DNA of 36,316 bases from Pasteurellaceae bacterium. Lineage in GTDB: Bacteria; Pseudomonadota; Gammaproteobacteria; Enterobacterales; Pasteurellaceae. Below, piece after piece: positions 29,060-36,316 of the stretch; positions within the stretch are counted from its first letter, which is position 1; each line of letters opens with the position of its first letter. The position numbers and the translations under genes were made by a program. The notes beneath the pieces were generated by a model that saw only the letters and a list, made by a program, of their open reading frames with translations, did no database searches and was not told the origin of the DNA. The stretch is from the NCBI GenBank assembly GCA_030528525.1, contig JAUMYT010000019.1:1-36316 (forward strand). The letters are read 5' to 3'.

Positions 29060-29085
29060 ACTTCCCCCGCAAGCGGGGGCAGAAT
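29060..29085. repeat. Solo 26-bp end of the palindromic element (copy B)
   Basis: Identical to the right-hand terminal repeat of the elements at 25796 and 36039, without the rest of the element. The presence of a lone end shows that the 26-bp palindrome can exist by itself. It is 27 bp upstream of fadJ. Confidence 0.8.
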
Positions 29086-29111
29086 GTATTAAATTTTGGA
29101 AAGAATAAAAT

Positions 29112-31223
29112 ATGCAAGAAACAACCGAACAATCCCCCTTCTCGGTGGAAATTGACGACAACCGCATTGCGATTGTTCGCATTGATGTGCCGAATAGCCC
29201 TGTGAATTGGCTTGGCGAGCATTTTGTGTCGGATCTGCGTGATGTGCTCGGGGCGATTATCTACCAGCAAGCCCGTGGTGTGTTGATTGTCTCAAACAAA
29301 CCGAAATGCTTTATCAAAGGCTTTCCGCTCAAAACACTCAAGCAGAAAACCGAGAGCCAGCTCAACGCCTTGAGCCAAGATGCCCAAGCGGTAATGCGTG
29401 AGATCAATACGCTCAAAATGCCTGTGGTAGCGGTGATTGACGGCGATTGTTTTAGCATTGGTTTGGAACTGGCGTTAGCCTGTGATTACCGTATCGCCAG
29501 CGAAGAGAGCCACACCCAATTTGCGATGCCGCAAATTCGTTCGGGCGTGTTGCCGTTTGCTGGCGGTACGCAACGTTTGCCACGGCTGATTGGCTTGTCG
29601 AACGCCATTCCGCTGCTGCTCTCTGGGCAGAAAATCGGGGCGGAAAAAGCCTTGCGATTGGGACTGGTGGATCGGCTGATTCCTGCCAGCAACCTGTTTG
29701 AAACCGCCTACCAACTGTTGCTGAATAATGTTGTGCAGAAAATCGATCATAAATGCCCCCTTGCACGCCGAGTGCGTTGGCGAAAAGCGATTGAAGGCAC
29801 GCCGTTTATCCGTAACCGTTATTTGGACTACATCGAAAACCGCATTTGGCACAAGGCGTTTGGCAACTATCCTGCGGTAGCAAAAATGCTGAATCTGCTT
29901 AAAGAGCCGCATTTCAAAGCAGGGCTACAACTAGAACAGCAAGCCTTCGCCGAACTGTTGCAAACCGAGCAAGCCCAAGTGTTGATCGATTTAAAACAGA
30001 CCGAACGGGAAATGAAAGCCAGCTACCAACATCGTGGCAACGTGAAAGATGTGGCACAAGTGAGCGTGCTGGGCAGTGGCTTTATGGGGGCGGGCATCGC
30101 CTATTTGACGGCGAACAACGCCCAAATTCCTGTGCGAATTAAGGACATTCACCCTGCCGAAATTCAAAAAGCCCTGAAAACCTGCTACGGCTTAATGCAA
30201 AAGGCGGTGCAGAAAAAACGTCTTTCTCACGGCGAAATGATCCAACGAATGAATTTGATTACAGGCGGCGATCGGCTAGTGGCGGCGAAAACCACCGATT
30301 TTGTGATCGAAGCGGTGTATGAAAATTTGGCACTCAAACAACAAATGGTGCAAGAGAGCGAAAATTATTACCGCCCTGACACTATTTTTGCCACCAATAC
30401 GTCCACTTTCTCGATTCGAGAGATTGCCAAAGTGGCACAACGCCCTGAAAATGTGATCGGCTTGCACTATTTCAGCCCTGTGACCAAACGCAAAATGGTG
30501 GAAATTATTCCCCACGAAAAAACTAGCGAACGCACCATTTCCACCGCCATTCATTTCGCTATTCAGCAAGGCAAAGTGCCGTTGTTGGTGGCAGACAAAG
30601 AAGGCTTTTTCATTAACCGCATTCTCACGCCATTTTTGCTAGAAGCCATTCAATGTTTGGTCGAAGGCGAAGGCATTGAGTTTATCGATCGTTCTTTGCA
30701 AGAGTTCGGCTTTAAACAGGGGGCGTTGGCGATGATCGATGAGATCGGTTTAGATGTGATCGTGAAATCGAATGCGGCAATGGTGAAAGAGCTCGGCGAG
30801 CGGTTCAAACTGCCCGACAGCGTACAACTGTTGATTGCCAACGAACGCAAAGGCAGAAAAAACAAGCGGGGCTTTTATTTGTACGATTCGCAAGGCAACC
30901 GCACCCAAGAAGATAAAAGCATTTATCACGTGATGGAAACCATTATGCGAAACGATTTGGAAGCCGAACAGATCGTCCGCCGTTGCATTCTACGAATGAT
31001 CAACGAAGCCTGTTGGTGCTTGCAAGATGGCGTGATTCAATCCACAGACGAAGGCAACGTGGCATCGGTGCTGGGCTTTGATTTCCCTGATTTCCGTGGT
31101 GGCATTTACGCCTACATCGACAAAATCGGCGTGCCTGAAATCGTCCAACAGCTCAACAAACACCGCCAGCAGTACGGAGAACGCTTTGCACCTTGTAAGT
31201 GGCTGGTGGAGCGGGGAAGGTAA
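29112..31223 (+). CDS. fadJ: FadJ-like hydratase/dehydrogenase with altered hydratase site
   Basis: A 703-residue two-part protein matching E. coli FadJ (714). The enoyl-CoA hydratase part (about 1-190) keeps the first catalytic glutamate, E119 in GLELALA, but the second is glutamine Q141 (AMPQIRSGVLP). The oxyanion-hole segment AGAD reads KGFP (69-72). The 3-hydroxyacyl-CoA dehydrogenase part from about residue 317 looks intact: VLGSGFMGAGIAY, the catalytic histidine in GLHYFSP, VEIIP, GFFINRI. This suggests a protein that keeps dehydrogenase but may lack hydratase activity. It follows fadI with the same strand and likely transcript. GGAAAG precedes the start. Confidence 0.87.
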   Translation: MQETTEQSPFSVEIDDNRIAIVRIDVPNSPVNWLGEHFVSDLRDVLGAIIYQQARGVLIVSNKPKCFIKGFPLKTLKQKTESQLNALSQDAQAVMREINTLKMPVVAVIDGDCFSIGLELALACDYRIASEESHTQFAMPQIRSGVLPFAGGTQRLPRLIGLSNAIPLLLSGQKIGAEKALRLGLVDRLIPASNLFETAYQLLLNNVVQKIDHKCPLARRVRWRKAIEGTPFIRNRYLDYIENRIWHKAFGNYPAVAKMLNLLKEPHFKAGLQLEQQAFAELLQTEQAQVLIDLKQTEREMKASYQHRGNVKDVAQVSVLGSGFMGAGIAYLTANNAQIPVRIKDIHPAEIQKALKTCYGLMQKAVQKKRLSHGEMIQRMNLITGGDRLVAAKTTDFVIEAVYENLALKQQMVQESENYYRPDTIFATNTSTFSIREIAKVAQRPENVIGLHYFSPVTKRKMVEIIPHEKTSERTISTAIHFAIQQGKVPLLVADKEGFFINRILTPFLLEAIQCLVEGEGIEFIDRSLQEFGFKQGALAMIDEIGLDVIVKSNAAMVKELGERFKLPDSVQLLIANERKGRKNKRGFYLYDSQGNRTQEDKSIYHVMETIMRNDLEAEQIVRRCILRMINEACWCLQDGVIQSTDEGNVASVLGFDFPDFRGGIYAYIDKIGVPEIVQQLNKHRQQYGERFAPCKWLVERGR

Positions 31224-31352
31224 TTTGAATGTGCTTTTCAGGAAGTGATTATCTTAAAGCCCATTTTTCAAAATCTCTCGGATTCTCACCCCCTTGTTGG
31301 GTGAATTTTTTGAGCCGCTATATTCGTATAAGCCAATTTGATATTCACAATA

Positions 31353-31389
31353 AAAAATTGCTAGGCCTTATAGAAGCCTAGCAATTTTT
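31353..31389. terminator. Terminator shared by fadJ and the isc operon
   Basis: A perfect 14-bp stem (AAAAATTGCTAGGC and its complement) with a 9-base loop, with A and T runs at both ends, so it can act on both strands. It lies between convergent fadJ and iscX. Confidence 0.9.
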
Positions 31390-31411
31390 AATCATCGCAT
31401 TAAATAACGAT

Positions 31412-31606
31412 TTACTCGTACTCTTCCAACCAAATGGTCAAAATCGCTTCTAAAATATGCTCATCGGACGCATTTGGATCATCGTCAAAATCTTCCATTT
31501 CAACGATCCATTTGTGCATATCGGTAAAACGAACGGTGGTAGGGTCTAAATCTGGATTGGCATCATACAGATTTTCCGCAATCATTCGAACATCAGTCCA
31601 TTTCAT
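31412..31606 (-). CDS. iscX: Fe-S assembly protein IscX
   Basis: A 64-residue acidic IscX/YfhJ protein ([19 protein letters not shown] start, [23 protein letters not shown] end). It binds IscS and iron and modulates cluster assembly. The ATG overlaps the fdx stop by one base. It is the last gene of the isc operon, as usual. Confidence 0.95.
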   Translation of the reverse strand: MKWTDVRMIAENLYDANPDLDPTTVRFTDMHKWIVEMEDFDDDPNASDEHILEAILTIWLEEYE

Positions 31607-31947
31607 TAGTGTGCCGCCTCATTTGCGTGGTTTAAGTTATATTTTGGAATTTCAACAACCAAATCTTCGGTGCCAACGACACATTGGCAAGAAAGACGGC
31701 TGTCGATCTCTAAGCCCCAAGCTTTGTCGAGCATATCTTCTTCTTGCTCTGAGCTTTCGTTTAAGCTGTCGTACCCTTCACGGATCACAACGTGGCAGGT
31801 GGTACAAGCACAAGAGCAGTCGCAAGCGTGGTGGATTTCCACCCCTGCTTCGTGGGCGACTTCAAGCAAATTCGCCCCTGTTTCTGCTTCAACAACCATA
31901 CCCTCTGGGCAAAATTCTTCGTTCGGAAGAAACACAATTTTTGGCAT
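31606..31947 (-). CDS. fdx: Isc [2Fe-2S] ferredoxin
   Basis: A 113-residue adrenodoxin-type ferredoxin that supplies electrons to the Isc system. The four cluster ligands are at the E. coli positions: C42, C48, C51 ([11 protein letters not shown]) and C87 (SRLSCQ). The segment [16 protein letters not shown] is typical. Extra cysteines at 44, 46 and 89 are present. It is 9 bp downstream of hscA and overlaps iscX by one base. Confidence 0.96.
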   Translation of the reverse strand: MPKIVFLPNEEFCPEGMVVEAETGANLLEVAHEAGVEIHHACDCSCACTTCHVVIREGYDSLNESSEQEEDMLDKAWGLEIDSRLSCQCVVGTEDLVVEIPKYNLNHANEAAH

Positions 31948-31956
31948 AAAATCCTC

Positions 31957-33813
31957 TTATTTAATGATTTCATCAACGGCTTTACCCGCTAATGCTTTTT
32001 GTATCGATAAATTCATTCGTCTAGCAGCAAAGGTTTGGGTTGCTGCATCTAACTCTTTGATCCCTTGCTGAATTGCTTGGCGATCTTCGCCTTTTTTCAA
32101 CTCAATCAACTTGGCTAATTCGGCTTCAATGGCTTTAAATTCTTCCACGCTGAGCAATTCTGCACCGTGCTCTTGCAACGCCACGATCACGCTGTCGATC
32201 ACTCGATCCGCATCGACTCGCACTTCGGCAAGTTGTCTGGCTTGCATATCTTCTTTGGCATTGCTCATTGATGAGCGGATCATTTCGGTTACTTCTTCGT
32301 CCGTTAAACCGTAAGACGGCTTGATCTGAATCGATGCCTGCACTTTGGTCGATTTTTCCATTGCGGTGACGCTTAATAAACCGTCGGCATCGACTTGGTA
32401 AGTCACTCGAATATGAGCCGCCCCTGCCACCATTGGCGGAATGCCACGCAAGGTAAAACGGCCTAATGAACGACAATCGTCCACCAGCTCTCGCTCGCCT
32501 TGTACCACGTGGACAGTCATTGCCGTTTGTCCGTCTTTGAAGGTGGTAAACTCTTGGGCTTTCGCCACAGGAATGGTGGTGTTGCGTGGAATGATTTTTT
32601 CCACCAAACCGCCCATTGTTTCAATACCTAACGAGAGTGGCACGACATCGAGCAACAACATTTCGGCATCAGATTTATTGCCGACTAAAATATCCGCTTG
32701 AATCGCTGCTCCTAACGCCACCACTTTGTCGGGGTCAATGGATGTTAATGGCGTTTTGCCGAAAAATTCGCCCACTTGCTCACGCACCAATGGCACACGG
32801 GTAGAGCCACCGACCATCACCACTTCAATCACGTCACTGGCTTCTACGCCAGCATCTTTCAACGCTCGGCGACAAGTTATTAACGAGCGTTTGACAAGCG
32901 GTTGGATCAAGGCATTAAATTGCTCACGGGTAATCACGCCAGACCATTTTGCAAATTCTAAGGCGTACTCCCCCCCTTGCGACAAGGCTATTTTGGCTTC
33001 CGTTGCCAACGTCAGTAGCTCACGCTGTTGGCTGGCGTTTTCAAGCTGAACGCCTGCTTGCTCCGCAATCCAGTTGGCAAGTAGATGATCGAAATCGTCC
33101 CCACCGAGTGCGGTATCGCCCCCCGTTGCAAGCACTTCAAACACGCCACGACTTAGGCGTAAAATCGAAATATCAAAAGTGCCGCCGCCTAAATCGTACA
33201 CCGCAATCACGCCTTCTTGTCCGCTGTCCAAGCCGTACGCAATCGCCGCTGCGGTCGGTTCGTTCAACAAACGCAACACATTCAGCCCTGCAAGACGTGC
33301 CGCATCTTTGGTGCTTTGGCGTTGGGCATCATCAAAATAGGCAGGCACGGTAATCACCACGCCCGACAATTCGCCTGCTAAGCGTTGTTCCGCTAGCTGA
33401 TTTAAATGGCTTAAAATATCCGCTGAAATTTCAATCGGGCTTTTGTTGCCTTGTGCCGTTTGAATTAACGGCAAGCCGTTTTCGCTTGCCACAAATTGAT
33501 ACGGCAAATTCGGGTAACGTTGTTGCACGTCTGCCAACGAACGCCCAATCAAACGCTTGACTGAAATCACGGTATTTTGTGGATCACGGCTCGCGTGAGC
33601 AAAGCCTTCAACGCCAAACATTTTTTGCTCGGCAGAGTAATGCACCACGGACGGCACTAACGCTCGCTCTTTTTCATCTAACAAGACCTGTGCCTGACCA
33701 CTGCGAACCGTCGCCACCAATGAATTTGTTGTCCCAAGGTCAATCCCCACTGCTAATTTATGTTGATGTGGGGCGGCGGTTTGCCCTGGTTCTGCGATTT
33801 GAAGTAGTGCCAT
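31957..33813 (-). CDS. hscA: Hsp70-type Fe-S chaperone HscA
   Basis: A 618-residue DnaK-family chaperone that, with HscB, drives cluster transfer from IscU. ATPase motifs are [26 protein letters not shown] and [12 protein letters not shown]. The substrate-binding domain shows [12 protein letters not shown] and the lid follows. Here a DUF2625-like gene sits between hscB and hscA. A USS-like repeat (32972) encodes [13 protein letters not shown] in a loop of the ATPase domain, and an exact ACAAGCGGT lies at 32894. Confidence 0.96.
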   Translation of the reverse strand: MALLQIAEPGQTAAPHQHKLAVGIDLGTTNSLVATVRSGQAQVLLDEKERALVPSVVHYSAEQKMFGVEGFAHASRDPQNTVISVKRLIGRSLADVQQRYPNLPYQFVASENGLPLIQTAQGNKSPIEISADILSHLNQLAEQRLAGELSGVVITVPAYFDDAQRQSTKDAARLAGLNVLRLLNEPTAAAIAYGLDSGQEGVIAVYDLGGGTFDISILRLSRGVFEVLATGGDTALGGDDFDHLLANWIAEQAGVQLENASQQRELLTLATEAKIALSQGGEYALEFAKWSGVITREQFNALIQPLVKRSLITCRRALKDAGVEASDVIEVVMVGGSTRVPLVREQVGEFFGKTPLTSIDPDKVVALGAAIQADILVGNKSDAEMLLLDVVPLSLGIETMGGLVEKIIPRNTTIPVAKAQEFTTFKDGQTAMTVHVVQGERELVDDCRSLGRFTLRGIPPMVAGAAHIRVTYQVDADGLLSVTAMEKSTKVQASIQIKPSYGLTDEEVTEMIRSSMSNAKEDMQARQLAEVRVDADRVIDSVIVALQEHGAELLSVEEFKAIEAELAKLIELKKGEDRQAIQQGIKELDAATQTFAARRMNLSIQKALAGKAVDEIIK

Positions 33814-33837
33814 TGTTTAGTTATCTCTCATTACGTT

Positions 33838-33887
33838 TGTAGGGGCGTATTGCATACGCCCTCGGACGTGTGCAACACGTCCCTACA
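33838..33887. repeat. Nested hairpin repeat upstream of hscA
   Basis: The outer repeat TGTAGGG / CCCTACA encloses two perfect hairpins: GGGCGTAT / ATACGCCC (33843-33861) and GGACGTGT / ACACGTCC (33864-33882). It lies in the 132-bp gap between the DUF2625-like gene and hscA inside the isc operon, where it could lower read-through or cut the transcript. Confidence 0.75.
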
Positions 33888-33945
33888 TAAAATATTCTGA
33901 TATTTAGAAATTAGGGCGATTGCAACACAATCCCAATTTGACCAT

Positions 33946-34578
33946 TTAATTAACTGCATAGCCCATATCATCAGGGGCGAAAGTGCTTTGGTAATGTCGT
34001 TCAATCGGTTGTAATTGTTTAGTTTGTGGATTGATGACTTGATGTCCGCCCACGTTTGCAATCTCAGTTTGCCAATTTTCCCAACGTAAATCGTGGTAGA
34101 AACTGGCAATGTCTGCGGTTAATGCCCAGCCAAGAAATTGTGAATAATTTAAGCCTAAACTTTCCCATTTCTGCTTTTTCGGGTGGTAATAATGCACCAT
34201 TCCCACTTTATCGCCCAAACCACCGCCGTTAATTGCAAAATAACCGCCGACAACATCATCAGCAATCAATAAATGAAATGGGCGTTCGCCAGATTGCTCA
34301 AAGGTTTTGCCGAAATTCCATTCAAAAAAGCCACGGGGTAATTTGGCATTGCCAGAGCCTAAAATCCGCAACCAACCGTGATCAATTAACAATCCGCCTG
34401 TGTAAAAAATCATTGAACCTAAAGGCGTGGCGGTGGATAGTTGCATTCCCACTAATTCTGTGCCAGCGGTTTCCACATCAGGATCGAGGACTTCGTAATG
34501 GTTATTCGCTGCCTCAAACCACGTTTTGATGATGTTCCAGGCTGGATTTTGATCAACTAATTGTTCTAATGCTTTCAT
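33946..34578 (-). CDS. DUF2625-like protein inside the isc operon
   Basis: A 210-residue soluble protein without signal peptide or membrane segment. Its features recall the DUF2625 family: GSMIFYTGGLLIDHGWLRIL (with residues LGSG next), FFEWN, LLIADDVVGGYFAINGGGLG and FLGWALTADIASFYHDLRW. Those look like a compact alpha/beta SMI1/KNR4-like ligand-binding fold, but that is inference. It starts 9 bp after the hscB stop, so it is transcribed with hscB. It is not a known Isc component; no catalytic residues can be named. Confidence 0.75.
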   Translation of the reverse strand: MKALEQLVDQNPAWNIIKTWFEAANNHYEVLDPDVETAGTELVGMQLSTATPLGSMIFYTGGLLIDHGWLRILGSGNAKLPRGFFEWNFGKTFEQSGERPFHLLIADDVVGGYFAINGGGLGDKVGMVHYYHPKKQKWESLGLNYSQFLGWALTADIASFYHDLRWENWQTEIANVGGHQVINPQTKQLQPIERHYQSTFAPDDMGYAVN

Positions 34579-34587
34579 CTTTTCTTA

Positions 34588-35109
34588 TTAAAAATCAAAC
34601 AGTTGCTCTTCAACTCGTTCCACTTCAACCAACAATTTCTTAATAAAACGCAATTTATCGCTAATCGCTAGGGCATCTGACCATTGCTGATTATCCAATG
34701 CCGTTTCAAGCTGTGCCAAAATAGTTTGCTGTTGTTGATTGATTTCTTGGCTGAAACTCTCTAGCTCGCTTTCGTCTTTGTTTTCTTCAATGTTTTCAAG
34801 AGTTTCACGCCATTCCATTTGTTGCATTAAAAATGCCATATCCCGATTGCTTTTTTGCTCAATGTCTTGCTGCTCGCCGGTTTGAATGTGAATAATGGCT
34901 TCCGCTCGCAAAATCGGGTCTTTTAAAATATGCAAGGCATCGTTGATTTCAGCAGATTTTTGCACCGCTAAACGTTGCTCTTGGGCAGAACTGGCGGAAA
35001 AATTATCTGGATGTAGTGATTTTTGTAACGCTAAATAACGTTGTGAAAGTTGGTTAAAATCCACCTGAAACTGTACGGGTAAATCAAAAAGGGCGAATGG
35101 ATTGCTCAT
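34588..35109 (-). CDS. hscB: Fe-S co-chaperone HscB
   Basis: A 173-residue J-domain protein that brings IscU to HscA and stimulates its ATPase. The J-domain tripeptide His-Pro-Asp is at residues 33-35 (KSLHPDNFS). The C-terminal helical bundle (RDMAFLMQQMEWRE and following) is the IscU-binding part. It starts 8 bp after the iscA stop. The next gene is the DUF2625-like one, not hscA. Confidence 0.95.
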   Translation of the reverse strand: MSNPFALFDLPVQFQVDFNQLSQRYLALQKSLHPDNFSASSAQEQRLAVQKSAEINDALHILKDPILRAEAIIHIQTGEQQDIEQKSNRDMAFLMQQMEWRETLENIEENKDESELESFSQEINQQQQTILAQLETALDNQQWSDALAISDKLRFIKKLLVEVERVEEQLFDF

Positions 35110-35117
35110 TTTACCGC

Positions 35118-35441
35118 CTACACATTAAAACTTTCGCCACAACCACATTCGTTTTTCACGTTCGGGTTGTTGTATTTGAAGCCTTCGTTTAAGCCTTCTT
35201 TGACGTAATCTAACTCGGTGCCTGCAAGGTACACCAAACTTTTTTCGTCCACGATGATATTCACACCGTGCTGTTCAAACATTTGATCATCTTCATTTAA
35301 CACATCAACAAATTCAAGGACATAAGCTAACCCCGAACAGCCCGATGTTTTCACGCCAAGCCTTAAACCAATGCCTTTGCCACGGTTTTCTAAGAAAGTG
35401 CGGACTCGATTTGCTGCGGTTTCGGTTAGGGTTATACTCAT
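35118..35441 (-). CDS. iscA: Fe-S assembly A-type carrier IscA
   Basis: A 107-residue A-type carrier with the three ligand cysteines C35 (SGCSGLAY), C99 and C101 (CGCGESF), as in E. coli IscA. It passes clusters to apoproteins. A TAAGGAG-like site precedes the start. The gap to iscU is 193 bp, far more than usual, and contains a likely internal promoter and a pair of USS-like repeats. Confidence 0.95.
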   Translation of the reverse strand: MSITLTETAANRVRTFLENRGKGIGLRLGVKTSGCSGLAYVLEFVDVLNEDDQMFEQHGVNIIVDEKSLVYLAGTELDYVKEGLNEGFKYNNPNVKNECGCGESFNV

Positions 35442-35466
35442 TTTTTCTCCTTATTGTTGAATATAA

Positions 35467-35572
35467 TCAATACTAAAAATTTCGTAGATCATAGCAAAAA
35501 TTTTGCAAAACCTCAGGCAAAAACGGCTCTGTTGCAGAGAAAAAAGCGATGACACAATATTTTTAGTATTGA
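35467..35572. repeat. 106-bp segment bounded by a 14-bp inverted repeat
   Basis: TCAATACTAAAAAT (35467-35480) and its exact complement (35559-35572) flank 78 bp between iscU and iscA. The segment has no coding capacity. It could be a small inserted element or paired binding sites. Confidence 0.55.
35488..35496 (-). promoter_or_regulatory. Possible internal promoter before iscA
   Basis: On the - strand TGCTATGAT, an extended -10 element, lies about 47 bp upstream of iscA. No strong -35 box is seen at 17 bases. It could restart transcription downstream of the repeat pair at 35582-35628. Confidence 0.4.
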
Positions 35573-35581
35573 CTATAAATT

Positions 35582-35628
35582 ACAAGGGGTCAGATCTTGC
35601 AAAAAATCTGCAAAAACTGACCCCTTGC
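35582..35628. terminator. Facing pair of USS-like repeats forming a hairpin
   Basis: A + copy (core ACAAGGGGT, 35582) and a - copy (core 35620) face each other. They can pair over CAAGGGGTCAG / CTGACCCCTTG with inner T-rich arms. Inverted USS pairs often act as terminators in Pasteurellaceae. This one lies just after iscU inside the isc operon, so it may reduce read-through to iscA. Confidence 0.6.
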
Positions 35629-35634
35629 ATTCAA

Positions 35635-36018
35635 TTATTTACCGTTCTTCTCTTTGTAGTCTGCAATCGCTGCTTTGATTGCATCTTCCGCAAGAATTGA
35701 GCAGTGAACTTTTACTGGTGGAAGTTCAAGTTCTTCGGCAATTTCGCTGTTTTTGATGGCAGCCGCTTCATCTAATGACTTGCCTTTTACCCATTCTGTG
35801 ATCAGTGAGCTTGAAGCAATCGCTGAACCACAACCGTAAGTTTTGAAACGGGCATCTTCGATGATACCGCTTTCGTTTACTTTGATTTGAAGTTGCATTA
35901 CGTCACCACAAGCTGGTGCACCGACCATACCTGTACCAACATCTGCGGCTTTTTTGTCGAATGAACCTACGTTACGTGGGTTTTCATAGTGATCAATAAC
36001 TTTATCGCTGTATGCCAT
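35635..36018 (-). CDS. iscU: Fe-S cluster scaffold IscU
   Basis: A 127-residue scaffold on which [2Fe-2S] clusters are built. The three cysteines are C37 (GAPACGD), C63 (YGCGSA) and C106 (VHCSIL), with D39 beside the first. LPPVK at 99-103 is the HscA-recognition motif. The ATG at 36018 has AAAAGGAAC upstream; the longer frame to 36090 is only the palindromic element read in frame. The upstream gene iscS ends 200 bp away because a 148-bp element lies between them. Confidence 0.96.
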   Translation of the reverse strand: MAYSDKVIDHYENPRNVGSFDKKAADVGTGMVGAPACGDVMQLQIKVNESGIIEDARFKTYGCGSAIASSSLITEWVKGKSLDEAAAIKNSEIAEELELPPVKVHCSILAEDAIKAAIADYKEKNGK

Positions 36019-36038
36019 TTTTGTGTTCCTTTTAGTAA

Positions 36039-36186
36039 ATTCTGCCCCCGCTTGCGGGGGAAGTACCGCCAAAGGCGGGGTAGGGGGCAAAATGTTCTCT
36101 GTAAAAAAACTGGTAAGAAATTACCGCTTGTTTTGCCCCCTTCGGCTCGTTCCACTCGCCACTTCCCCCGCAAGCGGGGGCAGAAT
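36039..36186. repeat. 148-bp palindromic element, copy C, between iscS and iscU
   Basis: It has the same 26-bp perfect terminal inverted repeats as copy A (36039-36064 and 36161-36186). An inner hairpin ACCGCC / GGCGGG and the pair TAGGGGGC / GCCCCCTT occupy the same places as in copy A, while the middle differs. An exact ACAAGCGGT (36123, - strand) lies inside. It sits in the iscS-iscU gap, which is short in most isc operons. Confidence 0.88.
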
Positions 36187-36218
36187 TAGCAAGTTTACGA
36201 AAGAGAGCGTAAATTAAA

Positions 36219-36316
36219 TTAGTGGTGAGACCACTCGATTGTGTTCAGGTCAATCCCTTCCTTGAACATTTCCCAAAGTGGCGAAAGTTCACGCAATTTC
36301 ACAACCGCTTTTTTCA
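36219..36316 (-). CDS. iscS: Cysteine desulfurase IscS, C-terminal end (cut by window end)
   Basis: The visible 31 or so C-terminal residues read [19 protein letters not shown] then TIEWSHH, stop TAA at 36221-36219. This is the conserved IscS tail (E. coli ends LNSIEWAHH). IscS is the PLP enzyme that supplies sulfur from cysteine to IscU. The active-site parts are outside the window. Confidence 0.93.
   Translation of the reverse strand, partial: KKAVVKLRELSPLWEMFKEGIDLNTIEWSHH

Noticed and set aside
31434-33353. Long + strand frames opposite iscX, fdx and hscA (171, 133 and 134 codons).
   Set aside because: They lie wholly over conserved isc genes on the other strand, and their translations are low-complexity shadows.
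25796-36186. Repeated GC-rich palindromes considered as CRISPR repeats.
   Set aside because: Copies are kilobases apart, are not in a regular array, have no unique spacers and no cas genes are near.

Overview
The window is chromosomal DNA of a member of the Pasteurellaceae, a Gram-negative gammaproteobacterial family. The gene families point there (PykA, GcvA with a divergent GcvB RNA, CysB, RseBC, the isc operon, BamE). So does a dense family of oriented repeats that look like DNA-uptake signal sequences (USS). Their architecture is that of the Actinobacillus pleuropneumoniae (Apl) type, but nearly all copies carry a changed core, (A/G)CAAGGGG(G/T) instead of ACAAGCGGT. The species cannot be named from sequence alone.

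Left part (1-9.6 kb): the 3' end of thrB runs into an IS3-family element (170-1585), and no thrC follows. Then come a cold-shock protein gene, two very small lipoprotein genes, sixA, and divergently pykA. Next are recD, ridA-pgeF, yejK and bamE on the + strand. Middle part (9.6-25.8 kb): tex and leuB on the - strand, cmoB on +, then fadD, rseC-rseB, folC-accD and ilvE on -. Next is the gcvB/gcvA divergent pair, followed by yjjG, cysB and a gene for an exported protein on +, and truA on -.

Right part (25.9-36.3 kb): folE and ratA-rnfH on -, a fadI-fadJ pair on +, and then the iron-sulfur cluster operon on the - strand (iscS end, iscU, iscA, hscB, a DUF2625-like gene, hscA, fdx, iscX). Palindromic repeat elements sit between truA and folE, between fadI and fadJ, upstream of hscA, and between iscS and iscU.

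The most unusual points are: (1) the altered USS core, 20 copies in 36 kb, two of which supply the last codons and the stop of leuB and yjjG; (2) intact FadI and FadJ reading frames in which key thiolase and hydratase catalytic residues are replaced; (3) a 145-148 bp palindromic element with 26-bp perfect inverted ends, one copy of which lies between iscS and iscU; (4) a clearly recognisable GcvB small RNA beside gcvA. No tRNA, rRNA, CRISPR array, prophage or secretion system was seen.
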